Both the position numbers and the translations under genes were made by a program. From contig NZ_CP082269.1 in the NCBI RefSeq assembly GCF_019880405.1, forward strand, positions 2,976,001-3,040,000: 64,000 bases of DNA, in the 5' to 3' direction. Origin of the DNA: Enterobacter sp. C2. Lineage in GTDB: Bacteria > Pseudomonadota > Gammaproteobacteria > Enterobacterales > Enterobacteriaceae. The notes under the pieces are model-generated. The model saw nothing but the letters and a program-made list of their open reading frames with translations, was not told the origin of the DNA and did no database searches. Below are positions 20,545 through 29,823 of the stretch, in pieces; the stretch's first letter is position 1, and the number at the start of each line of letters is the position of its first letter.

Positions 20545-20584
20545 TCCACGAGATGCGGCCCAAATTACTGCTTAGGAGAAGATC

Positions 20585-21094
20585 ATGGGTTTGTTCGATA
20601 AACTGAAATCTCTGGTTTCTGACGATAAGAAAGATACCGGAACCATTGAGATTATTGCTCCGCTGTCTGGCGAGATCGTCAATATCGAAGATGTGCCGGA
20701 TGTGGTGTTTGCTGAAAAAATCGTTGGTGATGGCATCGCTATCAAACCAACCGGCAACAAAATGGTTGCGCCTGTTGATGGCACCATTGGCAAGATTTTT
20801 GAAACCAACCATGCCTTCTCTATCGAATCCGATAGCGGCATTGAGCTGTTCGTTCACTTCGGTATCGATACCGTTGAACTGAAAGGCGAAGGTTTCAAAC
20901 GTATCGCTGAAGAAGGCCAGCGCGTTAAGGTTGGCGATCCGGTCATCGAGTTCGATCTGCCGCTGCTGGAAGAGAAAGCCAAGTCTACCCTGACGCCGGT
21001 TGTTATCTCCAACATGGACGAGATCAAAGAGCTGAACAAGCTGTCCGGTAGCGTAACCGTGGGCGAGACCCCGGTGATCCGCATCAAGAAGTAA
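20585..21094 (+). CDS. crr: Enzyme IIA-Glc (Crr)
   Basis: A 169-residue glucose-specific IIA protein. It carries phosphate to glucose EIIBC, activates adenylate cyclase when phosphorylated, and inhibits non-PTS sugar permeases when not. The active histidine H91 ([11 protein letters not shown]) and its partner H76 (TNHAFS) are present. It follows ptsI in the usual operon and is ended by a strong terminator. Confidence 0.99.
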   Translation: MGLFDKLKSLVSDDKKDTGTIEIIAPLSGEIVNIEDVPDVVFAEKIVGDGIAIKPTGNKMVAPVDGTIGKIFETNHAFSIESDSGIELFVHFGIDTVELKGEGFKRIAEEGQRVKVGDPVIEFDLPLLEEKAKSTLTPVVISNMDEIKELNKLSGSVTVGETPVIRIKK

Positions 21095-21110
21095 TTCTTG
21101 CCGGAATGCA

Positions 21111-21139
21111 AAATGGCACCCATCCGGGTGCCATTTTTG
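21111..21139. terminator. Terminator after crr
   Basis: AATGGCACC-CATCC-GGGTGCCATT followed by a T-run. It lies between convergent crr and pdxK and could act on both. Confidence 0.92.
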
Positions 21140-21157
21140 TTTCTTATCTTGATAAAA

Positions 21158-21994
21158 TCAGGCCGGTAATATTAATTCATCGTAACCTGCCTGCTGGGTA
21201 TAGCGCATTACCGCTGTAACCCGATCGCCTGCGCGACCCATCGCCTCTGCTACGCTCGTCCCCAGCACGATATGACTCACCAGCTCAGAGCAGAAGAGAT
21301 CCCCCGTGCCCTTCAGATCGGTGGCTACCCGTGGGTGAGCACTGATGGTCACCGCCTCTTCGGTAACCAGCACAACGTGGATCGCGTCCGGGTTACCGTC
21401 AACGGGCGCGCTGGTAATGGCCACCCATTTCAGCGTCTCTGACAGCAGCCCTTTCGCCGCTGCAACAGCGCTTTCAGGATCCCGGCACGGCTGGCCGCTC
21501 AATATTTCCAGCTCATAGACGTTGGGAGTGATGCCCTGGGCCAGCGGCAGCAAATGCTGACGATAGGCCTCAGGGATGTCAGGATGCACGTAGGTGCCGC
21601 TGTCGATATCACCGATCACCGGATCCACCAGAATCAGGAGATTCGGGTGCGTCTCTTTTACCGTACGAAGCCACTGCGCCAGCAGCGTAATCTGGCTGGC
21701 GCTGCCCATATAGCCGGTGGTCACTGCCTTCAGCTCACGCAGAATATCCCGCTCCCCTAGCGCTTTCAGGTAACCGCTGAACCACTCGTCGGGAATAACG
21801 CCGCCGTAAAAGGTGTCGTAGTGCGGCGTATTGCTGAACAGCACCGTAGGTACCGCCGTGACGGTCAGCTGATGCTGACGAATATTGGGCACGGCGATGC
21901 TGTTGCCAACGCTGCCGTAGACCACCTGAGACTGCACCGCCACGATATCCGTCTGCTGCGCTCGGGTCTTATCCCGAAATAAGATCATCTCCAT
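21158..21994 (-). CDS. pdxK: Pyridoxal/pyridoxine kinase PdxK
   Basis: A 278-residue ribokinase-family enzyme that phosphorylates pyridoxine, pyridoxal, pyridoxamine and hydroxymethylpyrimidine in vitamin B6 salvage. [26 protein letters not shown] and the catalytic anion-hole motif [10 protein letters not shown] near the C-terminus are all present. It is a little shorter than the E. coli protein (283). It starts five bases after cysM on the same strand; in K-12 yfeK and yfeS lie between these genes. Co-transcription with cysM is likely here. Confidence 0.95.
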   Translation of the reverse strand: MEMILFRDKTRAQQTDIVAVQSQVVYGSVGNSIAVPNIRQHQLTVTAVPTVLFSNTPHYDTFYGGVIPDEWFSGYLKALGERDILRELKAVTTGYMGSASQITLLAQWLRTVKETHPNLLILVDPVIGDIDSGTYVHPDIPEAYRQHLLPLAQGITPNVYELEILSGQPCRDPESAVAAAKGLLSETLKWVAITSAPVDGNPDAIHVVLVTEEAVTISAHPRVATDLKGTGDLFCSELVSHIVLGTSVAEAMGRAGDRVTAVMRYTQQAGYDELILPA

Positions 21995-21999
21995 AATAG

Positions 22000-22911
22000 T
22001 TAAATCCCCGCCCCCTGGGCATAGCTCTCCTCACCAAACACGCCGGTTGACAGGTAGCGATCGCCACGGTCGCAGATAATCGCCACCACCACCGCCCCCG
22101 GATTTTCATTGGCTACGCGAATTGCACCCGCAACCGCGCCGCCGGAGCTCACGCCGCAGAAGATCCCCTCCCGCACCGCCAGCGCCCGCATGGTGTTCTC
22201 AGCGTCGCGCTGGTGGATATCCAGCACCTGGTCTACCAGAGAGGCGTTGAAAATGCCTGGCATGTACTCCGCAGGCCAGCGGCGGATACCGGGAATACTG
22301 CTCCCCTCTTCCGGCTGCAGGCCGACGATGGACACCGGTTTCGCCTGCTCGCGCAGAAAACGCGATACCCCGGTAATGGTGCCAGTCGTGCCCATGCTGG
22401 AGACAAAATGGCTGATGCGGCCGCCGGTCTGCTGCCAGATCTCTGGCCCGGTGGTGGTATAGTGGGCATAAGGATTATCAGGATTATTGAACTGGTCGAG
22501 AAGCTTACCCTCCCCGCGCTGGGCCATCGCCGCAGCCAGATCCCGCGCCCCCTCCATCCCCTGCTCACGGCTCACCAGAATCAACTCCGCGCCGTAGGCG
22601 TGCATCGCTGCACGTCGCTCCTGACTCATATTGTCCGGCATGAGTAGCTTCATGCGGTAGCCTTTGAGTGCGGCGATCATCGCCAGAGCGATACCGGTGT
22701 TGCCGCTGGTAGCCTCAATCAGTACGTCGCCGGGTTTTATCTCGCCCCGCTTCTCTGCCTGTACGATCATCGAGAGCGCGGCCCGGTCCTTTACCGAGCC
22801 GGCAGGATTATTTCCCTCCAGCTTGACCCAGATTTCACTGCCGTTGTCGGGGGTCATACGCTGAAGTTTTACCAGAGGGGTATTGCCGATGGTGTGTTCG
22901 AGTGTGTTCAC
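22000..22911 (-). CDS. cysM: O-acetylserine sulfhydrylase B (CysM)
   Basis: A 303-residue PLP enzyme. It makes cysteine from O-acetylserine using sulfide or thiosulfate (giving S-sulfocysteine), important when thiosulfate is the sulfur source. PLP lysine K41 in AGSVKDRAA, substrate loop TSGNTG, and phosphate site SSMGTTGT are visible. It lies downstream of cysPTWA on the same strand, as in E. coli, separated from cysA by a REP pair. Confidence 0.97.
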   Translation of the reverse strand: MNTLEHTIGNTPLVKLQRMTPDNGSEIWVKLEGNNPAGSVKDRAALSMIVQAEKRGEIKPGDVLIEATSGNTGIALAMIAALKGYRMKLLMPDNMSQERRAAMHAYGAELILVSREQGMEGARDLAAAMAQRGEGKLLDQFNNPDNPYAHYTTTGPEIWQQTGGRISHFVSSMGTTGTITGVSRFLREQAKPVSIVGLQPEEGSSIPGIRRWPAEYMPGIFNASLVDQVLDIHQRDAENTMRALAVREGIFCGVSSGGAVAGAIRVANENPGAVVVAIICDRGDRYLSTGVFGEESYAQGAGI

Positions 22912-22929
22912 GATCGCTATCCAATAAAA

Positions 22930-23004
22930 AGCCCGGTGGCGCTATCGCTTACCGGGCCTACGGGGAGCTTTGTAGGCCGGGTAAGCGCAGCGCCACCCGG
23001 CAAA
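22930..23004. repeat. REP/BIME pair between cysA and cysM
   Basis: Two well-preserved REP units in inverted orientation: GCCCGGTGGCGC...ACCGGGCCTAC and GTAGGCCGGGTAAGCG...CGCCACCCGGCAA. They lie inside the cysPTWAM transcription unit, where they may affect downstream mRNA level. Confidence 0.92.
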
Positions 23005-23024
23005 AACCACGTAACGTTAAACTA

Positions 23025-24119
23025 TCAGGCAGAGTGCGCCAGAGCAAGATCCCCACGCTCGGCAAGACGCTCGGTGCCATGGTAGAGACGCGCATTTTGC
23101 AGGCCGATGAACAGACGTTCACCGCGCTGCGGCGCATCCTCTCCACGCAGCACCACCGACAGCGGTTCGTCATACCAGCCCTGAGGCTGCACCACCAGCT
23201 GGGTATAGTGCCCTTTCGGGCTGGCCTCGACCACGACCACCGGCAGCGGCGCGTCGAGGCTGGTACGGCGGCTGATATCCACTTCCCACGGACGCAGGAA
23301 GAGATCGACCTCGCCCTGGTGCGCCGGGGTGTAACCCAGCGGCCAACGATGTGCGCCAACGTGGAACTGACTGCCGCGCACTACGCCGTGCAGGCGGTTT
23401 ACTTCACCCATAAATTCCAACACGAAGCGGGTCGCGGGCTCACGCCAGACCTGCTCGGGGACATCGACCTGCTCAATATTGCCCTGGCTCATGACCACCA
23501 CGCGGTCGGCCACTTCCATCGCCTCCTCCTGATCGTGGGTCACAAAGACGCTGGTGAATTTAAGCTCTTCATGCAGCTCACGCAGCCAACGACGCAGCTC
23601 TTTACGCACCTGAGCATCCAGCGCACCAAAAGGCTCATCCAGCAGCAGGATCTGCGGATCCGGGGCCAGGGCGCGTGCCAGCGCGACGCGCTGCTTCTGC
23701 CCGCCGGAGAGCTGAGCCGGATAGCGATCGGCAAGATGCGCCAGCTGAACCATCTCCAGCAGTTTGGTCACCTTGGCTTTGATCGCCGTCGCGTTCGGTC
23801 TCTCGCGTCGCGGTAGCACCGTCAGGCCAAAGGCGATGTTGTCGAACACCGTCATATGGCGGAACAGCGCGTAGTGCTGAAACACAAAGCCGACCTTACG
23901 GTCGCGGGCATGCAGACGGCCCACGTCAGTGCCGTGAAAACGGATATGTCCGCTGGTCTGGTGCTCAAGCCCGGCAATAATACGCAGCAGCGTGGTTTTA
24001 CCCGAGCCAGAGGGGCCCAGCAGCGCCACCATCTGTCCGGAAGGGATATCCAGCGAGATATCATTCAGCACCTGGGTGCGACCAAAAGACTTCTTAATAT
24101 TGGCAATCTCAATGCTCAT
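23025..24119 (-). CDS. cysA: CysA, ATPase of the sulfate/thiosulfate ABC importer
   Basis: A 364-residue ABC ATPase energising sulfate and thiosulfate uptake. Walker [10 protein letters not shown] is at residues 34-42; signature LSGGQKQR, Walker [13 protein letters not shown] and the switch histidine (VFVTHD) are present; the C-terminal TOBE-like domain contains [13 protein letters not shown]. The ATG chosen ([14 protein letters not shown]) equals the E. coli start and overlaps the end of cysW by 11 bases, indicating translational coupling. Confidence 0.98.
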   Translation of the reverse strand: MSIEIANIKKSFGRTQVLNDISLDIPSGQMVALLGPSGSGKTTLLRIIAGLEHQTSGHIRFHGTDVGRLHARDRKVGFVFQHYALFRHMTVFDNIAFGLTVLPRRERPNATAIKAKVTKLLEMVQLAHLADRYPAQLSGGQKQRVALARALAPDPQILLLDEPFGALDAQVRKELRRWLRELHEELKFTSVFVTHDQEEAMEVADRVVVMSQGNIEQVDVPEQVWREPATRFVLEFMGEVNRLHGVVRGSQFHVGAHRWPLGYTPAHQGEVDLFLRPWEVDISRRTSLDAPLPVVVVEASPKGHYTQLVVQPQGWYDEPLSVVLRGEDAPQRGERLFIGLQNARLYHGTERLAERGDLALAHSA

Positions 24120-24981
24120 GATTTCCCTCCTGTTGCGCGCGTTTCTCTTGATTATGTAAACGCCACTGCAACCCACTCTTTAAAAACAGGGTCAAAATAG
24201 CCATTAACGTCAGCAGGGCCGCGGCGGTAAAGGAGCCCACCGTGTTGTAGTCCTGCTCAAGTAACTCAATCTGTAGCGGCAGCGACAGGGTTTCGCCGCG
24301 AATAGAGCCGGACACCACCGATACCGCACCAAACTCGCCGATGGCGCGGGCGTTGGTCAGCACCACGCCGTAGAGCAGCGCCCAGCGAATGTTCGGCAGC
24401 GTGACGCGACGGAACATCTGCCAGCCGGATGCGCCCAGCAGGATCGCCGCCTCATCCTCGTGGCTGCCCTGGCTAAGCATCACCGGCACCAGCTCACGCA
24501 CCACAAACGGACAGGTGACGAAAATGGTCACCAGCGCCATGCCGGGCCATGCGAACATAATCTGTAAATTGTGCTCGTCGAGCCAGCCGCCAAGCGGGCC
24601 GTTGGAGCCATAAAACAGCAGGTAGACAAGGCCCGCCACTACCGGCGATACGGCAAATGGTATATCGAGCAGGGTCAACAGCAGCTGACGACCGGGGAAA
24701 TTAAAACGGGTCACCAGCCAGGCGAGCAGCGTTCCGAATACAAGGTTAACCGGGACGGTGATCAGGGCAATCAGCACCGTCAGCCAGATAGCGTGGAGCA
24801 TATCCGGATTGGCGAGGTTCTCCAGCACTGGCATCAGCCCTTTACTAAAGGCCTGCACGAAAATGTAGACCATCGGCACCACCAGGATGAATGCCGAGAT
24901 CAGCATCCCGGTAGCGATCAGGAACCATTTACCCCAGTTAATCCGGGAACGATCGTGTTTCAATTGGGAGACTTCCGCCAT
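24109..24981 (-). CDS. cysW: CysW, permease of the sulfate/thiosulfate ABC importer
   Basis: A 290-residue inner-membrane permease with six hydrophobic segments and the ABC-permease EAA loop ([22 protein letters not shown]). It forms a heterodimer with CysT. It overlaps cysA at its 3' end and shares one base with cysT at its 5' end. Confidence 0.97.
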   Translation of the reverse strand: MAEVSQLKHDRSRINWGKWFLIATGMLISAFILVVPMVYIFVQAFSKGLMPVLENLANPDMLHAIWLTVLIALITVPVNLVFGTLLAWLVTRFNFPGRQLLLTLLDIPFAVSPVVAGLVYLLFYGSNGPLGGWLDEHNLQIMFAWPGMALVTIFVTCPFVVRELVPVMLSQGSHEDEAAILLGASGWQMFRRVTLPNIRWALLYGVVLTNARAIGEFGAVSVVSGSIRGETLSLPLQIELLEQDYNTVGSFTAAALLTLMAILTLFLKSGLQWRLHNQEKRAQQEGNHEH

Positions 24982-25814
24982 TAGTGACCTACCACCCGTC
25001 GACCAAAGCGACTTTGCAGAGTATTAATTGAGAACAGCAGCAGCAGTGAGGCCGCGAGGATCACTGAGGCAATGGCGCTCGCCGCCGGGTAGTCAAACTC
25101 CTGCAGACGCACGAAGATCATCAGCGAAGTCACTTCGGTTTTCCAGGCGATGTTGCCAGCGATAAAGATCACCGCGCCGAACTCACCAAGGCTGCGGGTA
25201 AACGACAACGCCACGCCCGCCAGCAGCGCCGGAGAAAGCTCTGGCATCACGACTTTTCGGAAGCTTTGCAGACGCGTTGCGCCCAGCGTCTGGGCCGCCT
25301 CTTCATACTCTGGCCCTAGCTCCTCCAGCACCGGCTGCACTGTCCGTACCACAAAGGGAATGCTGGTAAAGGCCATCGCCACGGCAATGCCAAGCCAGGT
25401 ATAGGTGACTTTAATATCAAACTGCGCCAGCCACTGGCCGTAAAAGCCGTTGACGGAAAAGAGCGAGGCGAGGGTCAGGCCAGCCACCGCCGTCGGCAGG
25501 GCAAACGGCAGGTCCATCAGCGCATCCAGCAGGGTGCGCCCAGGGAAACGGTAGCGCGTCAGGATCCACGCCATCAGCAGGCCAAAGACGCCGTTGAAAA
25601 TCGAGGCGACAAATGCCGACAGCAGGGTGACCTTGTAGGCGGCGACAACCTGCGGGTTAGTCACCACCTCCCAGTACTGCGCCCAGCTCATCTCTGAGAG
25701 CTGCATAACCAGCGCGCTAAGAGGCAGGAGCAGGATCAGGCAAACGAACAGCAGGCTGGTTCCAAGGCTTAGGGTAAAGCCGGGCAGCACGCGTTTTGAA
25801 GCCACTGCAAACAT
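24981..25814 (-). CDS. cysT: CysT (CysU), permease of the sulfate/thiosulfate ABC importer
   Basis: A 277-residue inner-membrane permease, the same length as in E. coli. The EAA loop reads YEEAAQTLGATRLQSFRKVVMP. It pairs with CysW to form the transmembrane channel for sulfate and thiosulfate. Both junctions with cysP and cysW overlap by one base, so the operon is tightly packed. Confidence 0.97.
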   Translation of the reverse strand: MFAVASKRVLPGFTLSLGTSLLFVCLILLLPLSALVMQLSEMSWAQYWEVVTNPQVVAAYKVTLLSAFVASIFNGVFGLLMAWILTRYRFPGRTLLDALMDLPFALPTAVAGLTLASLFSVNGFYGQWLAQFDIKVTYTWLGIAVAMAFTSIPFVVRTVQPVLEELGPEYEEAAQTLGATRLQSFRKVVMPELSPALLAGVALSFTRSLGEFGAVIFIAGNIAWKTEVTSLMIFVRLQEFDYPAASAIASVILAASLLLLFSINTLQSRFGRRVVGH

Positions 25815-26830
25815 TAGCTACGCCCCGCCGCCAGCAGCTTGTCCAGCTCGCCGCCGCTCGTAAAGTGGGTTTTCATCACGTCTGGCCAGGAGCCAAAGCG
25901 ATCTTCCACCTTAAAGAGCTCGGTCTGCGGAAACTTGTCCTTCAGCTTGTCCATCACGTCAGGGTTATTCACCCGGTAGTAGTAATCAGTAATGATGGTC
26001 TGCGCCTGCGGGCTATAGAGGTAGTTCAGGTACGCTTTCGCCGCCTTCTCTGTGCCGTTGGCCTTCACGTTTTTATCAACCCATGCCACCGGGAACTCCG
26101 CCAGGATGTTGACCTTTGGCACCACAACCTCAAAGCCCTGAGCCTCATACTGCTTACGAATGGTGTTCACTTCGGATTCGAATGTGATGAGCACGTCGCC
26201 GAGGCCACGCTCAACGAAGGTGGTGGTAGCGCCACGGCCGCCGGTATCAAACACCTCAACGTTTTTCAGGAACTGAGTCATGAACTGTTCAGTTTTTGCC
26301 TTATCGCCGCCGTCGGCTTTATCCGCCGCGCCCCATGCTGCCAGGTAGGTATAGCGGGCGTTGCCGGAGGTTTTCGGATTCGGGAAGATCAGCTTGACGT
26401 CAGAGCGCACCAGATCGCTCCAGTCGTGGATATTTTTCGGGTTGCCCTTGCGCACCAGGAACGCCATCGTAGAGTAGAATGGCGAGCTGTTGTTCGGCAG
26501 GCGGCTCTGCCAGTCCGCTGGGATGAGCTTGCCTTTATCATGCAGGATCTGCACGTCGGTGATCTGGTTATAGGTCACCACGTCCGCCTTCAGCCCCTGC
26601 AAGATAGCCAGCGCCTGCTTGGAGGAGCCCGCGTGTGACTGTTTGATCGTCAGCGTGTCGCCTCCGTTCTCTTTCGCCCACTGCTGCTCAAACGGGGGAT
26701 TAAGGGCGGCAAACAGCTCGCGAGAGACGTCATAGGAGCTGTTAAGCAGCTCCGTCGCCTGCGCCTGCGCTACCAGCAACACTGAAGCGGCAAGCGTCAG
26801 ATATCCTTTTTTCAGTAAGTTAACGGCCAT
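25814..26830 (-). CDS. cysP: CysP, periplasmic thiosulfate-binding protein
   Basis: A 338-residue solute-binding protein with a signal peptide ([16 protein letters not shown], cleavage before TELL). It captures thiosulfate, and sulfate, for CysTWA. The sequence resembles E. coli CysP throughout ([31 protein letters not shown]). First gene of cysPTWA(M). In K-12 it is preceded by ucpA; here by a porin operon. Confidence 0.97.
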   Translation of the reverse strand: MAVNLLKKGYLTLAASVLLVAQAQATELLNSSYDVSRELFAALNPPFEQQWAKENGGDTLTIKQSHAGSSKQALAILQGLKADVVTYNQITDVQILHDKGKLIPADWQSRLPNNSSPFYSTMAFLVRKGNPKNIHDWSDLVRSDVKLIFPNPKTSGNARYTYLAAWGAADKADGGDKAKTEQFMTQFLKNVEVFDTGGRGATTTFVERGLGDVLITFESEVNTIRKQYEAQGFEVVVPKVNILAEFPVAWVDKNVKANGTEKAAKAYLNYLYSPQAQTIITDYYYRVNNPDVMDKLKDKFPQTELFKVEDRFGSWPDVMKTHFTSGGELDKLLAAGRS

Positions 26831-26930
26831 TGCGCACCCTTATATCTGTGATGACTATCAAAAACACAGTTTATTTATAAGCAGTACGAAAGGAGTAACG
26901 GTTTTATATACCGTTTGGTGATTTGCAAGC
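26831..26930 (-). promoter_or_regulatory. cysP promoter region with likely CysB control
   Basis: The minus strand contains ACCAAACGGTATATAAAACC and CGTTACTCCTTTC, then ATAAGGGTGCGCA before the start codon, which is very close to the E. coli cysP promoter that CysB activates. The strong resemblance is from memory; protein-binding limits are not drawn. Confidence 0.6.
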
Positions 26931-26941
26931 AGAAAAGAGCA

Positions 26942-26986
26942 TAAGCGGTGTCCGGGCTCACGAGGGCGATAGCCGGGCACCGCTTA
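26942..26986. repeat. REP-like long hairpin between cysP and the winged-helix gene
   Basis: TAAGCGGTG(T)CCGGGCT, a 12-base loop, then AGCCGGGCACCGCTTA: a 16-base stem with one bulge. It resembles a REP element and lies ten bases after the stop of the gene on its right, so it may also act as a transcription end. Confidence 0.7.
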
Positions 26987-26996
26987 CAGCGCGGTA

Positions 26997-27251
26997 TCAT
27001 CTGGCGCGATAGAGATAGCGATGGTTCATGCCGTTCCGTTTAATCTCCCGGCAAACCATTTGCAACCTGACCAGAATGGTTAAGATAAACCCAACCTGCT
27101 TCCTGTTTAAATCGAGAAACTCGCACACGTCGTTAACTGAGAAGAGGATCCGCGGATTCTCATAAAACAGAAAATAGACTTTTTTAATCAGGTCCAGATG
27201 TACCGTTTTTGCAAAATAGCATTTGATATCCATAAGAAATATATTCAGCAT
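26997..27251 (-). CDS. Small winged-helix-like putative regulator
   Basis: An 84-residue basic protein that I do not recognise by name. After an N-terminal hydrophobic start, the sequence from about residue 20 (LDLIKKVYFLFYENP) through SVNDVCEFLDLNRKQVGFILTIL to REIKRNGMNHRYLYRAR has the order helix, helix-turn-helix, basic wing expected of a small winged-helix DNA-binding protein of the PapI/FaeA or MarR-like kind. It lies 27 bases after a porin gene on the same strand, so the two form an operon. The DNA is markedly AT-richer than the neighbouring cys genes, which suggests transfer. No good ribosome site precedes either possible ATG (27251 or 27233). DNA binding is inference. Confidence 0.68.
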   Translation of the reverse strand: MLNIFLMDIKCYFAKTVHLDLIKKVYFLFYENPRILFSVNDVCEFLDLNRKQVGFILTILVRLQMVCREIKRNGMNHRYLYRAR

Positions 27252-27278
27252 GAATAAACTTATCGGTTGCGATGGTAT

Positions 27279-28631
27279 TTAAAGCGTGAACCGATAAGTC
27301 ACGCTCATTTCTCCGCAAAGAGAGTTAGCGCGTTGCGAATGTCCATCATAAAGTTTTGGCGTGGTGTAGTCTGACTCTTGCTCATGATGCCAGCCGTAGC
27401 CGCCATTTAAATAAACAGACCAGTTTTTAGCCGGGTTCCAGTTGCTGTACATCCCCAACTGCCCCTGACGCAATGTTTCTCCTTCATACTCGAACTCACT
27501 GTAGTTCGTCCGCACGCCCACCGAGAGATCGGGGGTAAATTTATACTCAGCGGCTAACGCCAGCATGGTTTCACCGTCGCGGACGTAATCAATATCCGCA
27601 TAGGCCGGTGAGTTAAAACGGCCACGGGCATTACCAATAACGTTACGGGTAAATTGGCCTACCCCGTTTGTTTTCTTGGCCTCGGTATAGGTTAAACCGC
27701 CCAGTATTTTCCAGGGCGTTTGTGGAATACGCCATTCGACAGTGGCCGAGTAGTGCCAGGCTCGCTTATCAAAATCCTGTTTTCCTCTCGCGGTGCTGGA
27801 GGTGGTTCTTTTCGCATCGCTGCCATACTCCTGCTCATAGATTTGCGTCCCAAGGGTAATATCGGGAAACGCATCCCACCAGCCTTCAAAGCCCTGCTTG
27901 AAAAGCAGATCGTCGGCTACGCCGTAGAAGTAGTAGGCTTTCAAGGGCTTACTTTTGTAATTGATGCCACCGGTGATCACGTGATCGACATTGCGGCTCT
28001 CTCCGTTGCCATCACGGATATACATCCTGTCGATGTCCGGGCTATCACGCCGCATCACCTTCCCGTCGAGAAACAGCGTATCAACGCTGACATTATCGAT
28101 GGCCGTATTGGCAAACCAGCCTGAATGCGTGTTAAGGGACATGCGCTGTGAGTTAGAGAAGATGCCGGTATTCTTGATGGTAAACCAGCCGCCTTTGACG
28201 TTCACTTTAGCGCGAAGAATATCCATTTTCAGTTTTGCATAGCGCTGACCAATTTTGGTATAGCCTTTGGCTTCTCCGTCGTCGTTATAGAGAATGGCAC
28301 GGGAGGAGAAGTTATCACTGGCACCTAATTTTGCGGCGCTGTAATAGGATGCATCAAAACCGATAAAATCAGCGAAATATCCTGAGGTATAGTCAACGGT
28401 CAGCCCCTGCGCCCAGGCTTGCTGTACAGAGGTGGCATAACGCTCTTGCTCATTATCGTAACGGTTTTCCGTCTTTAAATATTTCCACATATTCCTGGCG
28501 GAAATATCAAAGCGGGAATCTGCAAAGAAAGGATCATCGGCAATCGTCTTTTCCCAGTCGCTCGCATTCACATCCGCTGCAAAAAAACAGCAGGGCGAAC
28601 ACGCTATGAGTAATAGCTTTTTTATTGTCAT
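27279..28631 (-). CDS. OprD-family outer-membrane porin
   Basis: A 450-residue outer-membrane protein with a signal peptide (MTIKKLLLIACSPCCFFAADVNA, cleavage near NAS). The mature start DPFFADSRFDISARNMWKYL, the TVDYTSGYFADFIGFDASYY motif, alternating amphipathic strands and a C-terminal aromatic ending VTYRFTL are typical of the OprD/chitoporin (ChiP) family of specific porins. The substrate is not predictable; relatives take up basic amino acids, dipeptides, aromatic acids or chitosugars. The second of two adjacent ATGs is better spaced from AAAGGA. It is an AT-rich insertion between cysP and yfeX, where K-12 has ucpA, murRQP and yfeW. Two cysteines in the signal peptide do not form a lipobox. 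Confidence 0.85.
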   Translation of the reverse strand: MTIKKLLLIACSPCCFFAADVNASDWEKTIADDPFFADSRFDISARNMWKYLKTENRYDNEQERYATSVQQAWAQGLTVDYTSGYFADFIGFDASYYSAAKLGASDNFSSRAILYNDDGEAKGYTKIGQRYAKLKMDILRAKVNVKGGWFTIKNTGIFSNSQRMSLNTHSGWFANTAIDNVSVDTLFLDGKVMRRDSPDIDRMYIRDGNGESRNVDHVITGGINYKSKPLKAYYFYGVADDLLFKQGFEGWWDAFPDITLGTQIYEQEYGSDAKRTTSSTARGKQDFDKRAWHYSATVEWRIPQTPWKILGGLTYTEAKKTNGVGQFTRNVIGNARGRFNSPAYADIDYVRDGETMLALAAEYKFTPDLSVGVRTNYSEFEYEGETLRQGQLGMYSNWNPAKNWSVYLNGGYGWHHEQESDYTTPKLYDGHSQRANSLCGEMSVTYRFTL

Positions 28632-28669
28632 CATAAATCCTTTTAAACTTATTCTTGGAATAAATAATG

Positions 28670-28690
28670 TTTGCAGGAACTATCTGCAAA
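28670..28690 (-). promoter_or_regulatory. Inverted repeat in the porin promoter region
   Basis: TTTGCAG-GAACTAT-CTGCAAA, perfect seven-base arms, centred 49 bases before the porin start codon and next to a -10-like CATTAT (28669-28664 on the minus strand). Its position and symmetry fit a dimeric regulator's operator. Confidence 0.5.
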
Positions 28691-28789
28691 TAAACGCTAA
28701 TAAAGCGGGCAGGGAAAATAATGTAATTTAGGAAGTTAAACAGGGAGAGCAGTCACATTTGAATGGTCGGGTAGGCTTTATCGGACATG

Positions 28790-28826
28790 CCCCTCCTCTG
28801 CCCTGCGGAAAGAGGCAGAGGAGGGG
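28790..28826 (-). terminator. Strong hairpin after yfeX
   Basis: CCCCTCCTCTGCC, an 11-base loop, GGCAGAGGAGGGG: a perfect 13-base stem directly after the yfeX stop. There is no T-run on the minus strand, so it may be an mRNA-end stabiliser or factor-dependent terminator rather than a classical one. Confidence 0.65.
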
Positions 28827-28832
28827 TTGAGT

Positions 28833-29732
28833 TTAAAGCGTCAGCAGACGGTCTAACGACGGGGCAAAATAGTAGCCGCCAGTGACCGGGCGGGTGAAGC
28901 GCAGCATAGCGTCGCGCTTGCCGTCGGTATCACCAAACATGCTCAGCAGCTGTTGTTCAATGTTGTACAGGCGGGCGCAGTAGGCACAGAAATAGAGCCC
29001 GTGCTTGCCGCTTGCCGTACCGTAAGGCAGGCTCTGACGCACGATTTTCAGCCCTTTACCGTTCTCTTTCAAATCGACGCGGCTCAGGTGCGAGGTAATC
29101 GGCCGGGCGTCGCCGTCGATCTCTTCATTGGCCTCTTTGGTGCGGCCAATCATCATCTCCTGATCCGGCACGCTCATTCGGTTAAGCTGCTTCAGGTTAT
29201 GCTCCCAACGCTGGACGAAAACGTAGCTGCCGCCCGCGTCGATGCCCTCCTGAATCACGGCCACCTCGGTGCGTTTTTCGCTGCCCGCCGGGTTTTCCGT
29301 ACCGTCAACAAAGCCGCTCAGATCGCGATCCTCTACCCAGCGGAAGCCGTGGGTCTCCTCTTTAACCTCCAGCGCGTCACCAAACGCCGCCAGCGCCGCC
29401 TGGGCGACAGAGAAGTTAACGTCGTGACGCAGAGAGAGAATGTGGATCATCACATCGTACTGGGTAGCCGGGGCCAGCCCTTTGCCGTAAGGAACAAACT
29501 CTTTCAGCTCTTCGGCCCCTTCCCCTCCGCTCAGTTCGGGCCAGACGCGATGACCAAAGGCCACTACCGCCCCGAGATTCGCCTCAGCAAAGGCGAGCTG
29601 GAAGTTAGCCAGCTTATCGGCAAAAATTTTACTGCCTTCGCGTAGGGCGTTAACGTCGCCCTTTACGTTCGCTTCGATCCAAATCGCCGCCCGGCAGTGT
29701 TCCGGCAAAATGCCGCTTTGAACCTGAGACAT
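28833..29732 (-). CDS. yfeX: YfeX, DyP-type heme peroxidase
   Basis: A 299-residue cytosolic dye-decolourising-type peroxidase, the same length as E. coli YfeX, which oxidises porphyrinogens and has been proposed to release iron from heme (disputed). The family GxxDG motif with catalytic Asp is GFVDGTENP, and the distal arginine lies in the downstream [11 protein letters not shown]-rich part. The start [16 protein letters not shown] equals the E. coli start; the upstream in-frame ATG lacks homology. Confidence 0.96.
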   Translation of the reverse strand: MSQVQSGILPEHCRAAIWIEANVKGDVNALREGSKIFADKLANFQLAFAEANLGAVVAFGHRVWPELSGGEGAEELKEFVPYGKGLAPATQYDVMIHILSLRHDVNFSVAQAALAAFGDALEVKEETHGFRWVEDRDLSGFVDGTENPAGSEKRTEVAVIQEGIDAGGSYVFVQRWEHNLKQLNRMSVPDQEMMIGRTKEANEEIDGDARPITSHLSRVDLKENGKGLKIVRQSLPYGTASGKHGLYFCAYCARLYNIEQQLLSMFGDTDGKRDAMLRFTRPVTGGYYFAPSLDRLLTL

Positions 29733-29823
29733 CGCTACTCCTCTAAAAAATATGCCGCGCAGCCGCGGCATTAATCGCGCTATTGTACGCGTTTTTTCAG
29801 AGAACCAGGATTGTTCCGATCAA

